A stretch of 64,000 nt of DNA, taken from positions 1 to 64,000 of the forward strand of contig NZ_JAILMR010000130.1 of assembly GCF_024692365.1 (NCBI RefSeq), given 5' to 3'. Position numbers and translations under genes: made by a program. Positions 43,774 through 52,185 of this stretch are shown piece by piece. The notes beneath the pieces were generated by a model. The model had not been told where the DNA came from, made no database searches, and worked only from the letters and a program-made list of their open reading frames with translations. Positions within the stretch are counted from its first letter, which is position 1, and every line of letters starts with the position of its first letter. Origin of the DNA: Ruminococcus sp. (GTDB lineage Bacteria > Bacillota > Clostridia > Oscillospirales > Ruminococcaceae).

Positions 43774-44376
43774 ATGTTTACAGATGACATTTCAAAAGTC
43801 AGAGATCAGGATATGGAGATAAAAAACTTCGAATATGAACGCGAAACAATAGCCGCCGAAGATCTCAGCGGTTTTGAATTTTCCGAGGTCGTTTTCAAAG
43901 GGTGCCGCTTTATTCAGTGTGACCTCACCAAAGCCTGTTTCTATGGCTGTAAATTCGATAAATGCGACCTTTCAAACTGCAAGATCGCTGACGGTTATTT
44001 CAAGGAATGTGAATTCTCGGGCTGTAAGGCAAACGGTGCAGATTTCGGACGTACCGTATTCAAGCAGTCTGCTTTGAAAACCAGTTCATTTGCTTATGGA
44101 CTTTTTTCCGAATCTTCTTTCGATAGCTGTACCATCACTGATTGCGATATGTCGGGTGCGCTTCTTTCTCGAAGCGAATTAAAAAGAACTCCTCTTAAAG
44201 ATGTAAAGCTTGTCGGCGCTGAACTTTTTATGACCAAAATGCGTGGCACTGATTTCTCAAAGTGCGATATATCGGGGATAGTCCTTTCACGAGAACTATC
44301 CGAACTTCGGGGCGTTACTGTTACATATGAACAGGCAGCCGAACTTGCAAAACTTCTCGGACTTATAGTAAAGTGA
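43774..44376 (+). CDS. Pentapeptide-repeat protein (second)
   Basis: A 200-aa protein of cysteine-rich pentapeptide repeats (FEFSEVVFKGCRFIQCDLTKACF..., residues ~35-165), predicting a quadrilateral beta-helix, with a helical C-terminus (YEQAAELAKLLGLIV). It resembles the pattern common in Firmicute YjbI-like proteins. Coupled to a PARG-type gene 9 nt downstream. Partner unknown. Confidence 0.88.
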   Translation: MFTDDISKVRDQDMEIKNFEYERETIAAEDLSGFEFSEVVFKGCRFIQCDLTKACFYGCKFDKCDLSNCKIADGYFKECEFSGCKANGADFGRTVFKQSALKTSSFAYGLFSESSFDSCTITDCDMSGALLSRSELKRTPLKDVKLVGAELFMTKMRGTDFSKCDISGIVLSRELSELRGVTVTYEQAAELAKLLGLIVK

Positions 44377-44385
44377 GGTACCACC

Positions 44386-45195
44386 ATGCGCGGTAATGAT
44401 AAAGAAATCCTTGTGGATATTTTCAATGACACTCTTGAACAGTGCCAAACTAACGACATTCTAAAAGATGCTGTACAAAGTTCGATAGACCGTCAGTATA
44501 TTCTGCTTGACGGCGATAGTATCGAACTCAAAGCCGAACCATACTCAGTTCCTGCTAATATCAAAGTATCGGCAAAGCGAACCCTAGAAGCCGCCGAACA
44601 GTACAAAGACAGCAAAGTATGTATACTGAATTTCGCTTCTTCAAAAAATCCCGGCGGCGGAGTAGTAAACGGCGCAAAAGCCCAGGAAGAATGTATCTGT
44701 CGTATATCAACCCTCTACCCTTGCCTTGCAAGCGACAAGATAATGAACAGCTTCTATCTGCCACACAGGACTATTTTCAGCAATTTGCTCTACAACGATG
44801 ATCTAATCTTTACTCCCGATGTTTACTGCATCAAGACCGATACCGCATCGCCCGAACCGATGTCTTCTGAAGATTGGTTCAAGGTCGATGTCATAACCTG
44901 TGCCGCTCCGAATCTCAGCGGTTACACAAGAGTATATGATGATACCCTCGCAAAGATACAATTTAAGCGCCTTGAAAGAGTGTTCATCACCGCGGCAAAC
45001 AGCGGTGCAGAAACTCTGATACTCGGTGCTTTCGGCTGCGGCGCTTTCCGCAATCCTCCGAAGGTGGTCGCAAAGGTAATGAAAGACCTCACCGATAAGT
45101 ACAGCTGTTACTTCAAAAACATCGAATTTGCTGTGTATTGTTCCCCTAAAAATCCCACAAATTACGAGGTTTTCCGTGATACTTTCGTAAAATGA
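44386..45195 (+). CDS. Bacterial-type poly(ADP-ribose) glycohydrolase / TIGR02452 macrodomain protein
   Basis: A 269-aa macrodomain-fold protein. The PARG signature GGG-x(6-8)-QEE is visible as NPGGGVVNGAKAQEECICR, with the catalytic Glu pair near residues 101-102, and the later GAFGCGAFRNPP forms the macrodomain phosphate loop. Such enzymes release ADP-ribose from modified proteins or nucleic acids. No ADP-ribosyltransferase is visible nearby; it forms a pair with the pentapeptide protein. Confidence 0.9.
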   Translation: MRGNDKEILVDIFNDTLEQCQTNDILKDAVQSSIDRQYILLDGDSIELKAEPYSVPANIKVSAKRTLEAAEQYKDSKVCILNFASSKNPGGGVVNGAKAQEECICRISTLYPCLASDKIMNSFYLPHRTIFSNLLYNDDLIFTPDVYCIKTDTASPEPMSSEDWFKVDVITCAAPNLSGYTRVYDDTLAKIQFKRLERVFITAANSGAETLILGAFGCGAFRNPPKVVAKVMKDLTDKYSCYFKNIEFAVYCSPKNPTNYEVFRDTFVK

Positions 45196-45218
45196 TAACA
45201 TCAATTCAAACAAATCCG

Positions 45219-45251
45219 TGACCGCTTAACCAAATATAGCGGTCATTTTTT
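45219..45251 (+). terminator. Terminator after the PARG gene
   Basis: TGACCGCT, 11-nt loop, AGCGGTCA and six T residues. Confidence 0.92.
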
Positions 45252-45265
45252 ATACAAAAATTCAA

Positions 45266-45294
45266 TTGAAAATTTGTGTAAAATGGTATATAAT
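45266..45294 (+). promoter_or_regulatory. Promoter of the debranching-enzyme operon
   Basis: TTGAAA (45266-45271), 17 nt, TATAAT (45289-45294). Confidence 0.85.
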
Positions 45295-45356
45295 CAAAAA
45301 TATGATATATCCACTTTGATATATTACCATCTTAATATAAAAAGGCTGTGATATAA

Positions 45357-47453
45357 TTGAAAAACTCATCTACCTACAAAGCGACCGATATCATCGCAGG
45401 ATTTGAATGCCGTCCCGGTATATATACCCTCAACGGCGCTTCTGCCATGCTCCGTGCTGTTAATTTCACCATACATTCCTCCAATGCCACAGGCTGTTCT
45501 GTCGTACTGTTTAAGCGCGGCGAGACCGAACCTTTTGCTGTTATCCCTATTCCCGACAGCTACCGCATAGGTGATACATGGTCGATCATGATCTACGGAC
45601 TTGATATCTTTGAGATCGAATACTGCTACCGCTTTTCGGGAGAATATGCTCCCGAAAAAGGTTATCTTTTCGATAACACGAAGAATATCCTCGACCCTTA
45701 CGCAAGGGCTGTAACGGGACAAAGTGTCTGGGGCAAAAAAGCCCCCAGCGACGGCAGTTATCACGGCAGAATAACTACAGATGAATTTGACTGGGGAAAT
45801 TTCGTCAGCCATAATATCCCGTTCAGCGATCTGGTTATCTACGAACTTCACGTAAGGGGCTTCACCAACAGCCTGACTTCGGGAGTTGCTCATCCAGGAA
45901 CCTTTGACGGCGTTATCGAGAAGATACCATATCTTAAAAAGCTTGGCGTGAACGCTATTGAACTTATGCCCGTATTTGAGTTTGACGAACTTTACGAGGA
46001 ACGCCACCATGACGGCAATCTGCTGATGAATTACTGGGGCTACAACACCACTTGCTTCTTCGCCCCGAACACCAGCTACGCTTCAAAGATAGAATACAAC
46101 CACGAGGGCGATGAACTGAAAAACCTTATCCGTACCTGTAATGAGAACGGCATACTCGTCTTTCTTGATGTTGTATTCAACCATACTTCCGAGGGTAACG
46201 AGGACGGTACGATATTTTCATTCAAGGGTATTGACAACAGCGTTTACTATATGCTGACTCCCGATGGCAAGTACGTAAATTTCAGCGGCTGCGGAAATAC
46301 CATGAACTGCAATCACCCTATAGTTCAGCAGTTTATCATTGACTGCCTGCGCTACTGGGTTATTGAGTACAGAGTTGACGGCTTCCGTTTTGACCTCGCA
46401 TCTATACTCGGCAGAAGTGAGGACGGCACCCCTATGGAGAATCCGCCACTGCTGAAAACCATCGCTTACGACCCCATTCTCAGCGGCTGTAAACTTATTG
46501 CCGAAGCATGGGACGCAGGCGGACTTTATCAGGTGGGCAGTTTCCCCTCGTGGAATCGTTGGGCTGAATGGAACGGTCGTTTCCGCGATGACCTGCGCTG
46601 TTTCTTAAAAGGTGATAACGGCATGGCTTGGGCAGCTATCCAGAGGATAACAGGTTCAGCCGACCTCTATCCTCCTGAACGCTGGCATAATGCTTCGGTC
46701 AATTTCTTGACCTGCCATGACGGCTTTACAATGTACGATCTCTATTCATATAATACCAAGCATAACGAAGCCAACGGATGGAACAACACCGACGGCGATA
46801 ACAGCGTCACCAGCTGGAACTGCGGATTTGAGGGCGACACTGACGACCGTGAAGTCATGGGTCTGCGTATGAGAATGATAAAGAACGCCTTTGCAACTCT
46901 GTTTTTCAGCAGGGGAGCAGTAATGTTCTATGCGGGTGACGAATTCTGCAACACCCAGTTCGGCAACAACAACGCTTATTGTCAGGATAACGAAGTTTCA
47001 TGGCTTGACTGGTCGAGACTGAAAAAATTCCGCGAGATACATGATTTCGTCCGCGATATGATAGCTTTCCGCAAAAAGCATGAAGTCATAAGGCACGCCA
47101 CCAATGAGGGCGCATTCGGTTTTCCCGATACCAGCATACACAATACTACAGCGTGGAACAAGAACACCAACGACCACGACCATGTTATCGGCGTGATGTT
47201 CGCAGGCAAGGATAAAAAGGGAAATGACGATGCAGTTTTCATAGGCATCAATGCTTACTGGGAGGATTGTCCCGTCGAACTTCCCGCACTTCCCGAGGGC
47301 TATGACTGGAATATAGATTTCTATACCTATGTTCCTTACAGAAAAGGCACTGATTTCAACGCCCTCATTTATCGAAACGGCAATACTTACAGCTTAAAAC
47401 CCCGAAGCGTTATCGTGGCATCGGCAAGAAAGAAGCTGGGTCTTTACAGGTGA
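45357..47453 (+). CDS. glgX: Glycogen debranching enzyme / isoamylase-type GH13
   Basis: A 698-aa enzyme hydrolysing alpha-1,6 branches of glycogen. An N-terminal CBM48-like domain (residues ~10-130) precedes the GH13 barrel with VVFNHTSEG, DGFRFDLASILG (nucleophile Asp), LIAEAWDAGG (acid Glu) and FLTCHDGFTMYDL (His-Asp). TTG start at 45357, with AAAGG upstream. No signal peptide, so intracellular glycogen is the likely substrate. Followed 4 nt later by the RlaP-like gene. Confidence 0.92.
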   Translation: MKNSSTYKATDIIAGFECRPGIYTLNGASAMLRAVNFTIHSSNATGCSVVLFKRGETEPFAVIPIPDSYRIGDTWSIMIYGLDIFEIEYCYRFSGEYAPEKGYLFDNTKNILDPYARAVTGQSVWGKKAPSDGSYHGRITTDEFDWGNFVSHNIPFSDLVIYELHVRGFTNSLTSGVAHPGTFDGVIEKIPYLKKLGVNAIELMPVFEFDELYEERHHDGNLLMNYWGYNTTCFFAPNTSYASKIEYNHEGDELKNLIRTCNENGILVFLDVVFNHTSEGNEDGTIFSFKGIDNSVYYMLTPDGKYVNFSGCGNTMNCNHPIVQQFIIDCLRYWVIEYRVDGFRFDLASILGRSEDGTPMENPPLLKTIAYDPILSGCKLIAEAWDAGGLYQVGSFPSWNRWAEWNGRFRDDLRCFLKGDNGMAWAAIQRITGSADLYPPERWHNASVNFLTCHDGFTMYDLYSYNTKHNEANGWNNTDGDNSVTSWNCGFEGDTDDREVMGLRMRMIKNAFATLFFSRGAVMFYAGDEFCNTQFGNNNAYCQDNEVSWLDWSRLKKFREIHDFVRDMIAFRKKHEVIRHATNEGAFGFPDTSIHNTTAWNKNTNDHDHVIGVMFAGKDKKGNDDAVFIGINAYWEDCPVELPALPEGYDWNIDFYTYVPYRKGTDFNALIYRNGNTYSLKPRSVIVASARKKLGLYR

Positions 47454-47457
47454 TCTG

Positions 47458-48639
47458 ATGAACATAAACGAAGTCATATCTTCCACCGAATACGATTTTC
47501 TCCGTGATGATCCCAAACTAAGAGATAGAATAGCTTTGCTTACTTTCGGCGGCAGTATATCATACGGGCTGAATACTCCCGAATCTGATATCGACATTCG
47601 CGGTATAGTTATGCCCGAACCATCCGATCTTCTCGGCTGCGGTTTTATTAAAGACGAGAACACCGCTTTTAACGAACACTATATCTATGGGGCAAACGGA
47701 TTTGAACAGTACCTTGACCGCACAACTGATACCACACTTTATGTCCTTAGCAAAATTGTCGGACTGTTCTACAAATGCAATCCCAACACAATTGAAATGC
47801 TGGGCTGTAAACCCGAACACTACGCTATGGTCAGCGAATACGGAAAGATTCTCCTCGATAACCGTGAACTATTCCTCAGCAAACTTGCCTATGGTTCATT
47901 TGCAGGTTACGCCAGAGGTCAGTTCCAGCGACTAAAAAACGCCATCGGTAAGGATAACGGCTCCAATGTTTTCAAAAGTATCAGCCTTGCCGATTCCATC
48001 GAACGCATACAGCGTCACCTCGAAGAGGAATGCAAACACTATAAGCGCGAGTGTCTGAAAATGTTTGTCACTGATCTGAACGGCAATAAGATAACAGTCA
48101 ACGGCACTCCCGTAGATGCTTACGATGTTGGCGTACTTTTCAATGATACCATATCCGAAATCACCGTAAACGGCAAGCCGATCAGCGATGAAGAAGTTCA
48201 GCTTTGCTTTTCACTGGATATTGATATGCTACCCGCAAATGAGTTCAGTGTTGTGACAAACGAGATAACTTCATGCATCAAGGAGTTCAACAAACATCTC
48301 GGACACCGCAACCACAAAAAGGATACCTATCACCTGAACAAACACGCCATGCATCTGCTTAGATTGTATTTCATGGCTGAGGATATCCTAGCCCGCGGCG
48401 AGATAATCACTTACCGTGAAAAGGAACACGAACTGCTGATGAGCATCAAAACAGGGGAGTACTTTAACGCCGAACAAAACACTCTTTCGACAGAGTTTTT
48501 CGATATGGTGAACAGCATGGATAAGAAACTCCTGACTGCTTACGAAAACAGCAAGCTTCCCGAAAGACCCGATACCGCAAAGGTCAGCCGACTTTTGTGC
48601 GATATCCATATGAGATATCTCGAATCATCAAAAACCTAA
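47458..48639 (+). CDS. RlaP-type nucleotidyltransferase (DNA polymerase beta superfamily)
   Basis: A 393-aa protein with the minimal nucleotidyltransferase signature GSISYGLNTPESDIDIRG (GS-x-x-x-G and D-x-D) of the PF10127 RlaP family, named from association with RNA ligase/RNA repair. A long helical C-terminal region follows. Substrate unknown. It is 4 nt after the debranching enzyme gene and 13 nt before a thioesterase gene, an operon with no obvious shared pathway. Confidence 0.85.
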   Translation: MNINEVISSTEYDFLRDDPKLRDRIALLTFGGSISYGLNTPESDIDIRGIVMPEPSDLLGCGFIKDENTAFNEHYIYGANGFEQYLDRTTDTTLYVLSKIVGLFYKCNPNTIEMLGCKPEHYAMVSEYGKILLDNRELFLSKLAYGSFAGYARGQFQRLKNAIGKDNGSNVFKSISLADSIERIQRHLEEECKHYKRECLKMFVTDLNGNKITVNGTPVDAYDVGVLFNDTISEITVNGKPISDEEVQLCFSLDIDMLPANEFSVVTNEITSCIKEFNKHLGHRNHKKDTYHLNKHAMHLLRLYFMAEDILARGEIITYREKEHELLMSIKTGEYFNAEQNTLSTEFFDMVNSMDKKLLTAYENSKLPERPDTAKVSRLLCDIHMRYLESSKT

Positions 48640-48652
48640 GGAGGAAACCATC

Positions 48653-49141
48653 ATGCCTTATCCAAAGGGCGATAAACGCAGCTCGGATTCCATTACCGAG
48701 ATAACCAAACTTATACAGTACCGTGACATCAACGGTGAGAACCGTCTTTTCGGCGGCAGACTTATGGAATGGATAGATGAAGCCGCAGGTGTAGCCGCAA
48801 TGCGTCACTGCGGAGGAAATGCAGTTACACTTATGGTGGACAGCCTAAAATTCAAGCACGGCGCATTCATAAACGATATAGTAGTCCTCATCGCAAAGGT
48901 GACTTACGTTGGCAGAACCTCGATGGAAGTCCGCGTTGATACCTATGTTGAGGATAAAGGTTCTGGAATCCGCCGAGCAATCAACCATGCTTACCTTACC
49001 TGTGTTCATGTCGATGAAGAAGGTAGACCCAAGCCCATCGAATACGGCATTATCCCTGAGGGTATAACCGAACAGGCAGAATACGAGGGAGCAAGAAAGC
49101 GCATCGCTATCCGCAAACAAAGAACAGCCGAAGGTTTCTGA
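48653..49141 (+). CDS. Hotdog-fold acyl-CoA thioesterase
   Basis: A 162-aa single-hotdog protein of the YciA/BACH type: NRLFGGRLMEWIDEAAGVAAMRHCGG carries the conserved Gly-Gly and catalytic Asp/Glu, and TYVGRTSMEVRVDTYVED and LTCVHVDEEGRPKPI follow. Hydrolyses acyl-CoA; chain length not predictable. AAGGAGG precedes ATG. Confidence 0.92.
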   Translation: MPYPKGDKRSSDSITEITKLIQYRDINGENRLFGGRLMEWIDEAAGVAAMRHCGGNAVTLMVDSLKFKHGAFINDIVVLIAKVTYVGRTSMEVRVDTYVEDKGSGIRRAINHAYLTCVHVDEEGRPKPIEYGIIPEGITEQAEYEGARKRIAIRKQRTAEGF

Positions 49142-49161
49142 TAATAAACATGAATATACCA

Positions 49162-49208
49162 AACACCGCCTCAGCCGTGATTTTCAGCTGAGGCGGTGTT
49201 TGTGTTTT
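49162..49208 (+). terminator. Terminator after the thioesterase gene
   Basis: A 14-bp stem (AACACCGCCTCAGC / GCTGAGGCGGTGTT) with 11-nt loop and TGTGTTTT tail. It may also stop minus-strand agr transcripts. Confidence 0.88.
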
Positions 49209-49257
49209 ACATTTAAATAGGGGATTGCGAAAATCGAGTCGCCCGAGCCGCAGCAAA

Positions 49258-49287
49258 CAGCCGACAGTTCAGAGGGTCTGCCGGCTG
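49258..49287 (-). other. Hairpin downstream of agrD
   Basis: CAGCCGACAG and CTGCCGGCTG pair at 9 of 10 positions around a 10-nt loop, 50 nt after agrD. There is no T tract, so it is more likely an mRNA 3' stabiliser or partial terminator. Confidence 0.4.
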
Positions 49288-49337
49288 AATGCTTTGAAGA
49301 TCGGGTGTTACTTTGTATTTTATAAATTCAGCAAAAG

Positions 49338-49487
49338 TCATTTGCGGAATTTATCAATACCTTTTGGTTCTTTCGGCTGATTATACCAGAAAATGCAAGC
49401 CTGTTTATTGGTGCTCACACCAACTTTCAGTGCCAGTGATGCCAGAGCCGAGCCGGATCTTACCTTCAGTTTCTTCAATGTTTTCAT
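49338..49487 (-). CDS. agrD: AgrD-type cyclic lactone autoinducer peptide precursor
   Basis: A 49-aa precursor: a basic amphipathic leader (MKTLKKLKVRSGSALASLAL), then the signal core around QACIFWYNQPKEPK and a charged tail ending KFRK. This is the clostridial AgrD layout: leader, Cys four residues before a cleavage site, Pro-rich tail. The predicted signal is a five-residue thiolactone ring C-I-F-W-Y, possibly with a short N-terminal exocyclic tail. AAAAGGAG at 8-nt spacing fixes the ATG at 49487; the ORF track's 62-aa version is over-extended. Downstream of agrB and the 201-aa gene. Confidence 0.87.
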   Translation of the reverse strand: MKTLKKLKVRSGSALASLALKVGVSTNKQACIFWYNQPKEPKGIDKFRK

Positions 49488-49499
49488 ATTATCCACTCC

Positions 49500-49582
49500 T
49501 TTTAATAATATGTATAACCCCGACACTGCGGCTGCAAATTACCGAACAGCCGCGCTTCCTTAACTGTCGGGAATTATCATCA
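49500..49582 (-). other. Structured leader between the 201-aa gene and agrD
   Basis: On the minus strand CCCGACA...TGTCGGG encloses GCGGCTG...CAGCCGC, a nested stem-loop ending about 25 nt before the agrD ribosome site. It could separate agrD expression from the upstream genes through RNA processing or stabilisation. Judged by eye. Confidence 0.5.
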
Positions 49583-49625
49583 CCTTATCCATATATTCCT
49601 TTGACTATATTCTGTTTAATTCATT

Positions 49626-50231
49626 TTACGATCTCAGCTCAAGATCTATTCCTTTTGAATCGAGTATCATTTTTATATTTTTCCTGTCCTTGGGGAACTG
49701 GGTCTTAACAAGAGTCATGTTTTTTGACTGTATCTTCTTTAACGTGCTCAGGCTGATATTTGAAGTTACTCTCAGCCTGTTCAGAGTTTCATCGCTCATT
49801 CTCACGTGTTTTATGCTTTTCCAGAAAGGCAGGTCTTTTCTCTTGCCTGAAAATTTCAGCGTGCTGCTGAAAAGTTTGTCATTTGAATAACGCCCTGCAA
49901 CAGGTGCGTTGTTAAGTATATGTTCTTCAAGATGATCAAACAGATCATCAAGCTTTTTATCAACCAGGATCCTTTTAAGGATGCCAAGTGGTATCTTGTG
50001 AAGATATTCCACGTTCGTATCGGTATCATCAACATTAAGTGAAGTGTAATAATAATCCATACCGTAAATAAGTATCACCGAAAGTGAAAGTGCCTGACTG
50101 TCATAAGCATCAAAATAGATATTTACATATACATCGTTGTATGTAAAATGATACTTCGTAAATGTATCATCGATGTGATGTCCCACACTGTTATAATCGT
50201 TTATCAGTTTGTCTTTGACTTTGCTATTCAT
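49626..50231 (-). CDS. Unknown 201-aa protein encoded between agrB and agrD
   Basis: No family recognised. It is soluble (no membrane segment or signal peptide), rich in Asp, Lys, Leu and Tyr, with a mixed N-terminal half (FTYNDVYVNIYFDAYDSQALSLSV) and a helical, basic C-terminal half (LRVTSNISLSTLKKIQSKN). Its ATG overlaps the agrB stop as ATGA, so it is translated with agrB, and agrD follows 138 nt later. That position, inside the signal-production operon, points to a role in peptide maturation, immunity or signalling. Confidence 0.8.
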   Translation of the reverse strand: MNSKVKDKLINDYNSVGHHIDDTFTKYHFTYNDVYVNIYFDAYDSQALSLSVILIYGMDYYYTSLNVDDTDTNVEYLHKIPLGILKRILVDKKLDDLFDHLEEHILNNAPVAGRYSNDKLFSSTLKFSGKRKDLPFWKSIKHVRMSDETLNRLRVTSNISLSTLKKIQSKNMTLVKTQFPKDRKNIKMILDSKGIDLELRS

Positions 50232-50809
50232 ACAATTTTCTCCTTAAGCTTGATTTTCTCTGCTATCATCGCCATTGCTATCGTAAATACACCAGATGCC
50301 GCATAAAAACAGAAACGAACATCAACTACGATAAACACTACGCAGAACACCGTCCATATCCCCGCCCATTTAACTGACTTGTCCCGAAGTTTCCTTTTCA
50401 TGTCTTCGCTTATCGGTTTGTTAGGGTGTTCCACAGGCGAAAGCATTATGATAAGTATATTTGAAAGCAACAGCATCATAAGTGAATTAAAAAACATTGC
50501 AACTTCCGAAATATTCTTTTCAGCAAATATAAAAATAAGCAAAGTCGATACCAATGTCATCGTACAGCCTAAGTGAGTATCTGCGTGGTATCCGCCCGCA
50601 TTTACCCGCAGTGTCAGGAATGCTGCAAGATTCACAAGACAAGGAAGAATTGACTTTGTTGCCACAGCGATAACTATCGCAACAGCAAAATTCAGCACTG
50701 TCGATATCAGAAGTTCCATCCCGTAGGAGTAAACTTCAGCATCTTCTGCCTCGATTATCTTATTGTCAACAAAAAAACACGCTGTACTTTTTGCAAGTCT
50801 GGAGATCAT
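50228..50809 (-). CDS. agrB: AgrB-type autoinducer-processing membrane endopeptidase
   Basis: A 193-aa polytopic protein that cleaves AgrD and helps export and cyclise the signal. Catalytic His75 and Cys82 lie in AGGYHADTHLGCTMT, with the same spacing of seven as His77/Cys84 of Staphylococcus AgrB. Membrane segments near residues 30-50, 55-70, 85-98, 105-125, 148-165 and 168-183. Its promoter carries a phased LytTR-type repeat pair. Confidence 0.95.
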   Translation of the reverse strand: MISRLAKSTACFFVDNKIIEAEDAEVYSYGMELLISTVLNFAVAIVIAVATKSILPCLVNLAAFLTLRVNAGGYHADTHLGCTMTLVSTLLIFIFAEKNISEVAMFFNSLMMLLLSNILIIMLSPVEHPNKPISEDMKRKLRDKSVKWAGIWTVFCVVFIVVDVRFCFYAASGVFTIAMAMIAEKIKLKEKIV

Positions 50810-50831
50810 TTCATTTTCACCGCCTGCAATA

Positions 50832-50860
50832 AGTATAGCGTGTTATATTCATTTTTTCAA
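50832..50860 (-). promoter_or_regulatory. Promoter of agrB-orf-agrD
   Basis: Minus strand TTGAAA (50855-50860), 17 nt, TATACT (50832-50837), 22 nt before the agrB start. The weak -35 fits an activator-dependent promoter. Confidence 0.85.
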
Positions 50861-50867
50861 TTAGTTT

Positions 50868-50898
50868 TGCATGAAGTACCATTAATCGTGCATGAAGT
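50868..50898 (-). promoter_or_regulatory. AgrA-type (LytTR) direct repeats upstream of agrB
   Basis: The minus strand reads ACTTCATGCA twice (50889-50898 and 50868-50877), identical 10-mers with a 21-bp period, the proximal copy ending 7 bp before the -35. Staphylococcus AgrA binds two 9-bp repeats separated by 12 bp, the same 21-bp phasing. Predicted binding site for the neighbouring AgrA. Confidence 0.85.
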
Positions 50899-50907
50899 GA
50901 CATTTCG

Positions 50908-52185
50908 TTAATATTTTATTATAATATCAACCGAGAAGATTTCACATTCGCACTTAAAAGTTATTATACCGTTAAGTTCCTCAACGGCTTTTTTGATACT
51001 TTTTACCCCCAATCCATGTGCTGAAAGATCATTTTTCTCCGTCCGCAGATCGTTAACATCTACCTGATTTGAAGAATTTGAAACACTTATATGAAGATTT
51101 CCGTTTATCTGGCTTATCCTGATACTGATAAACTTGTTATCACCGCCGTAACGTTCACAACCTTCTATCGCATTGTCAAGCAGATTAGCAAATATCCTGC
51201 AAAGCAGAAGATCATCAAGTTCAATTTTGTCAGACACCGTTATCTGCGTGACGTACTCAATGTTGTATTTCAAAGCTTCCTGCCATTTCATATTAACGAT
51301 GGAGTCAACCGAAGAAATCCCAGTATAGCATACTCCGCTTGTTTCCGAAAGTTTATCCTGTAATTCGTTCAGGTGTTTTATAGCTTCACGTGTACGTCCT
51401 TTCTCAAACATATCGTTTGCTACCGCTATCTGATTCTTGAAATCATGCCGAAGCGTCCTTATCTCATTGTACTTGTTCTCTATCAGCTTGTAATTGTCTT
51501 CATCATTTTTCAGCTGCTGTTCCATCAGCGCCATTTTCAGCTGATTTGCATACACATCAAAGAAGTCAAAAACAAACAGATTCAAAGCAAGCAGTCCAAC
51601 CGTCGATGCTATAAATATTATTGTGTCCTTGGTATTCACTCTGTTGGGGTCGAACATACTGTAAAGTATAAGTATGCTGAAAATCGGTGTGAGTATTATG
51701 GCAAACCAGTTTCTCAGTGGTATCGATCGCGTTTTGTTTTTCAGGTATTCGATGATGTATACCGATATCCAGAACATGAATATTTTTGATATTATCATGC
51801 CGATATAACGCGCTTTTCCCGAAGAAAGCTGATCTGTCGGCGTCCCTATGTCCAGCATATAGAGTACAGCAATAGGAACGAATTCTGATACCAGTGCTAT
51901 CACGATGAACATCACCGAATAAAACAAGCGCTCGATCATACTGACGTTGAACCAGACTTGCGAAGTCAGTACCAGTATCACCATAGTTGCACCAAGATTA
52001 AGCAGAGGCACAGCCATGAAGAATGATATAGCAGAAAATACAGATATGGATATAACCGTCATCAAAGCTATACCCTTGGAACCGTGATAATATTTCTCTT
52101 TGAATATGTTGTACAGAAAGAAAACTATTATAACAGATTCCGCCGCATTGTTCAACAGCTCGGCTATTATTTCCGTCCTGTTCAT
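50908..52185 (-). CDS. agrC: AgrC-type sensor histidine kinase
   Basis: A 425-aa HPK10-class kinase sensing the cyclic peptide. About seven N-terminal membrane helices (residues 10-210), then the H-box TLRHDFKNQIA (His247), N-box NLLDNAIEGC and a divergent G-box AHGLGVKSIKKAVEELNG. The start is ATG at 52185, overlapping the agrA stop (TGATG), with AGGTG upstream; the ORF track's GTG at 52194 is three codons too long. It ends 10 nt before the AgrA repeats of the agrB promoter. Confidence 0.94.
   Translation of the reverse strand: MNRTEIIAELLNNAAESVIIVFFLYNIFKEKYYHGSKGIALMTVISISVFSAISFFMAVPLLNLGATMVILVLTSQVWFNVSMIERLFYSVMFIVIALVSEFVPIAVLYMLDIGTPTDQLSSGKARYIGMIISKIFMFWISVYIIEYLKNKTRSIPLRNWFAIILTPIFSILILYSMFDPNRVNTKDTIIFIASTVGLLALNLFVFDFFDVYANQLKMALMEQQLKNDEDNYKLIENKYNEIRTLRHDFKNQIAVANDMFEKGRTREAIKHLNELQDKLSETSGVCYTGISSVDSIVNMKWQEALKYNIEYVTQITVSDKIELDDLLLCRIFANLLDNAIEGCERYGGDNKFISIRISQINGNLHISVSNSSNQVDVNDLRTEKNDLSAHGLGVKSIKKAVEELNGIITFKCECEIFSVDIIIKY

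Noticed and set aside
45366-46010. 214-aa minus-strand ORF
   Set aside because: Antisense to the debranching enzyme coding sequence.
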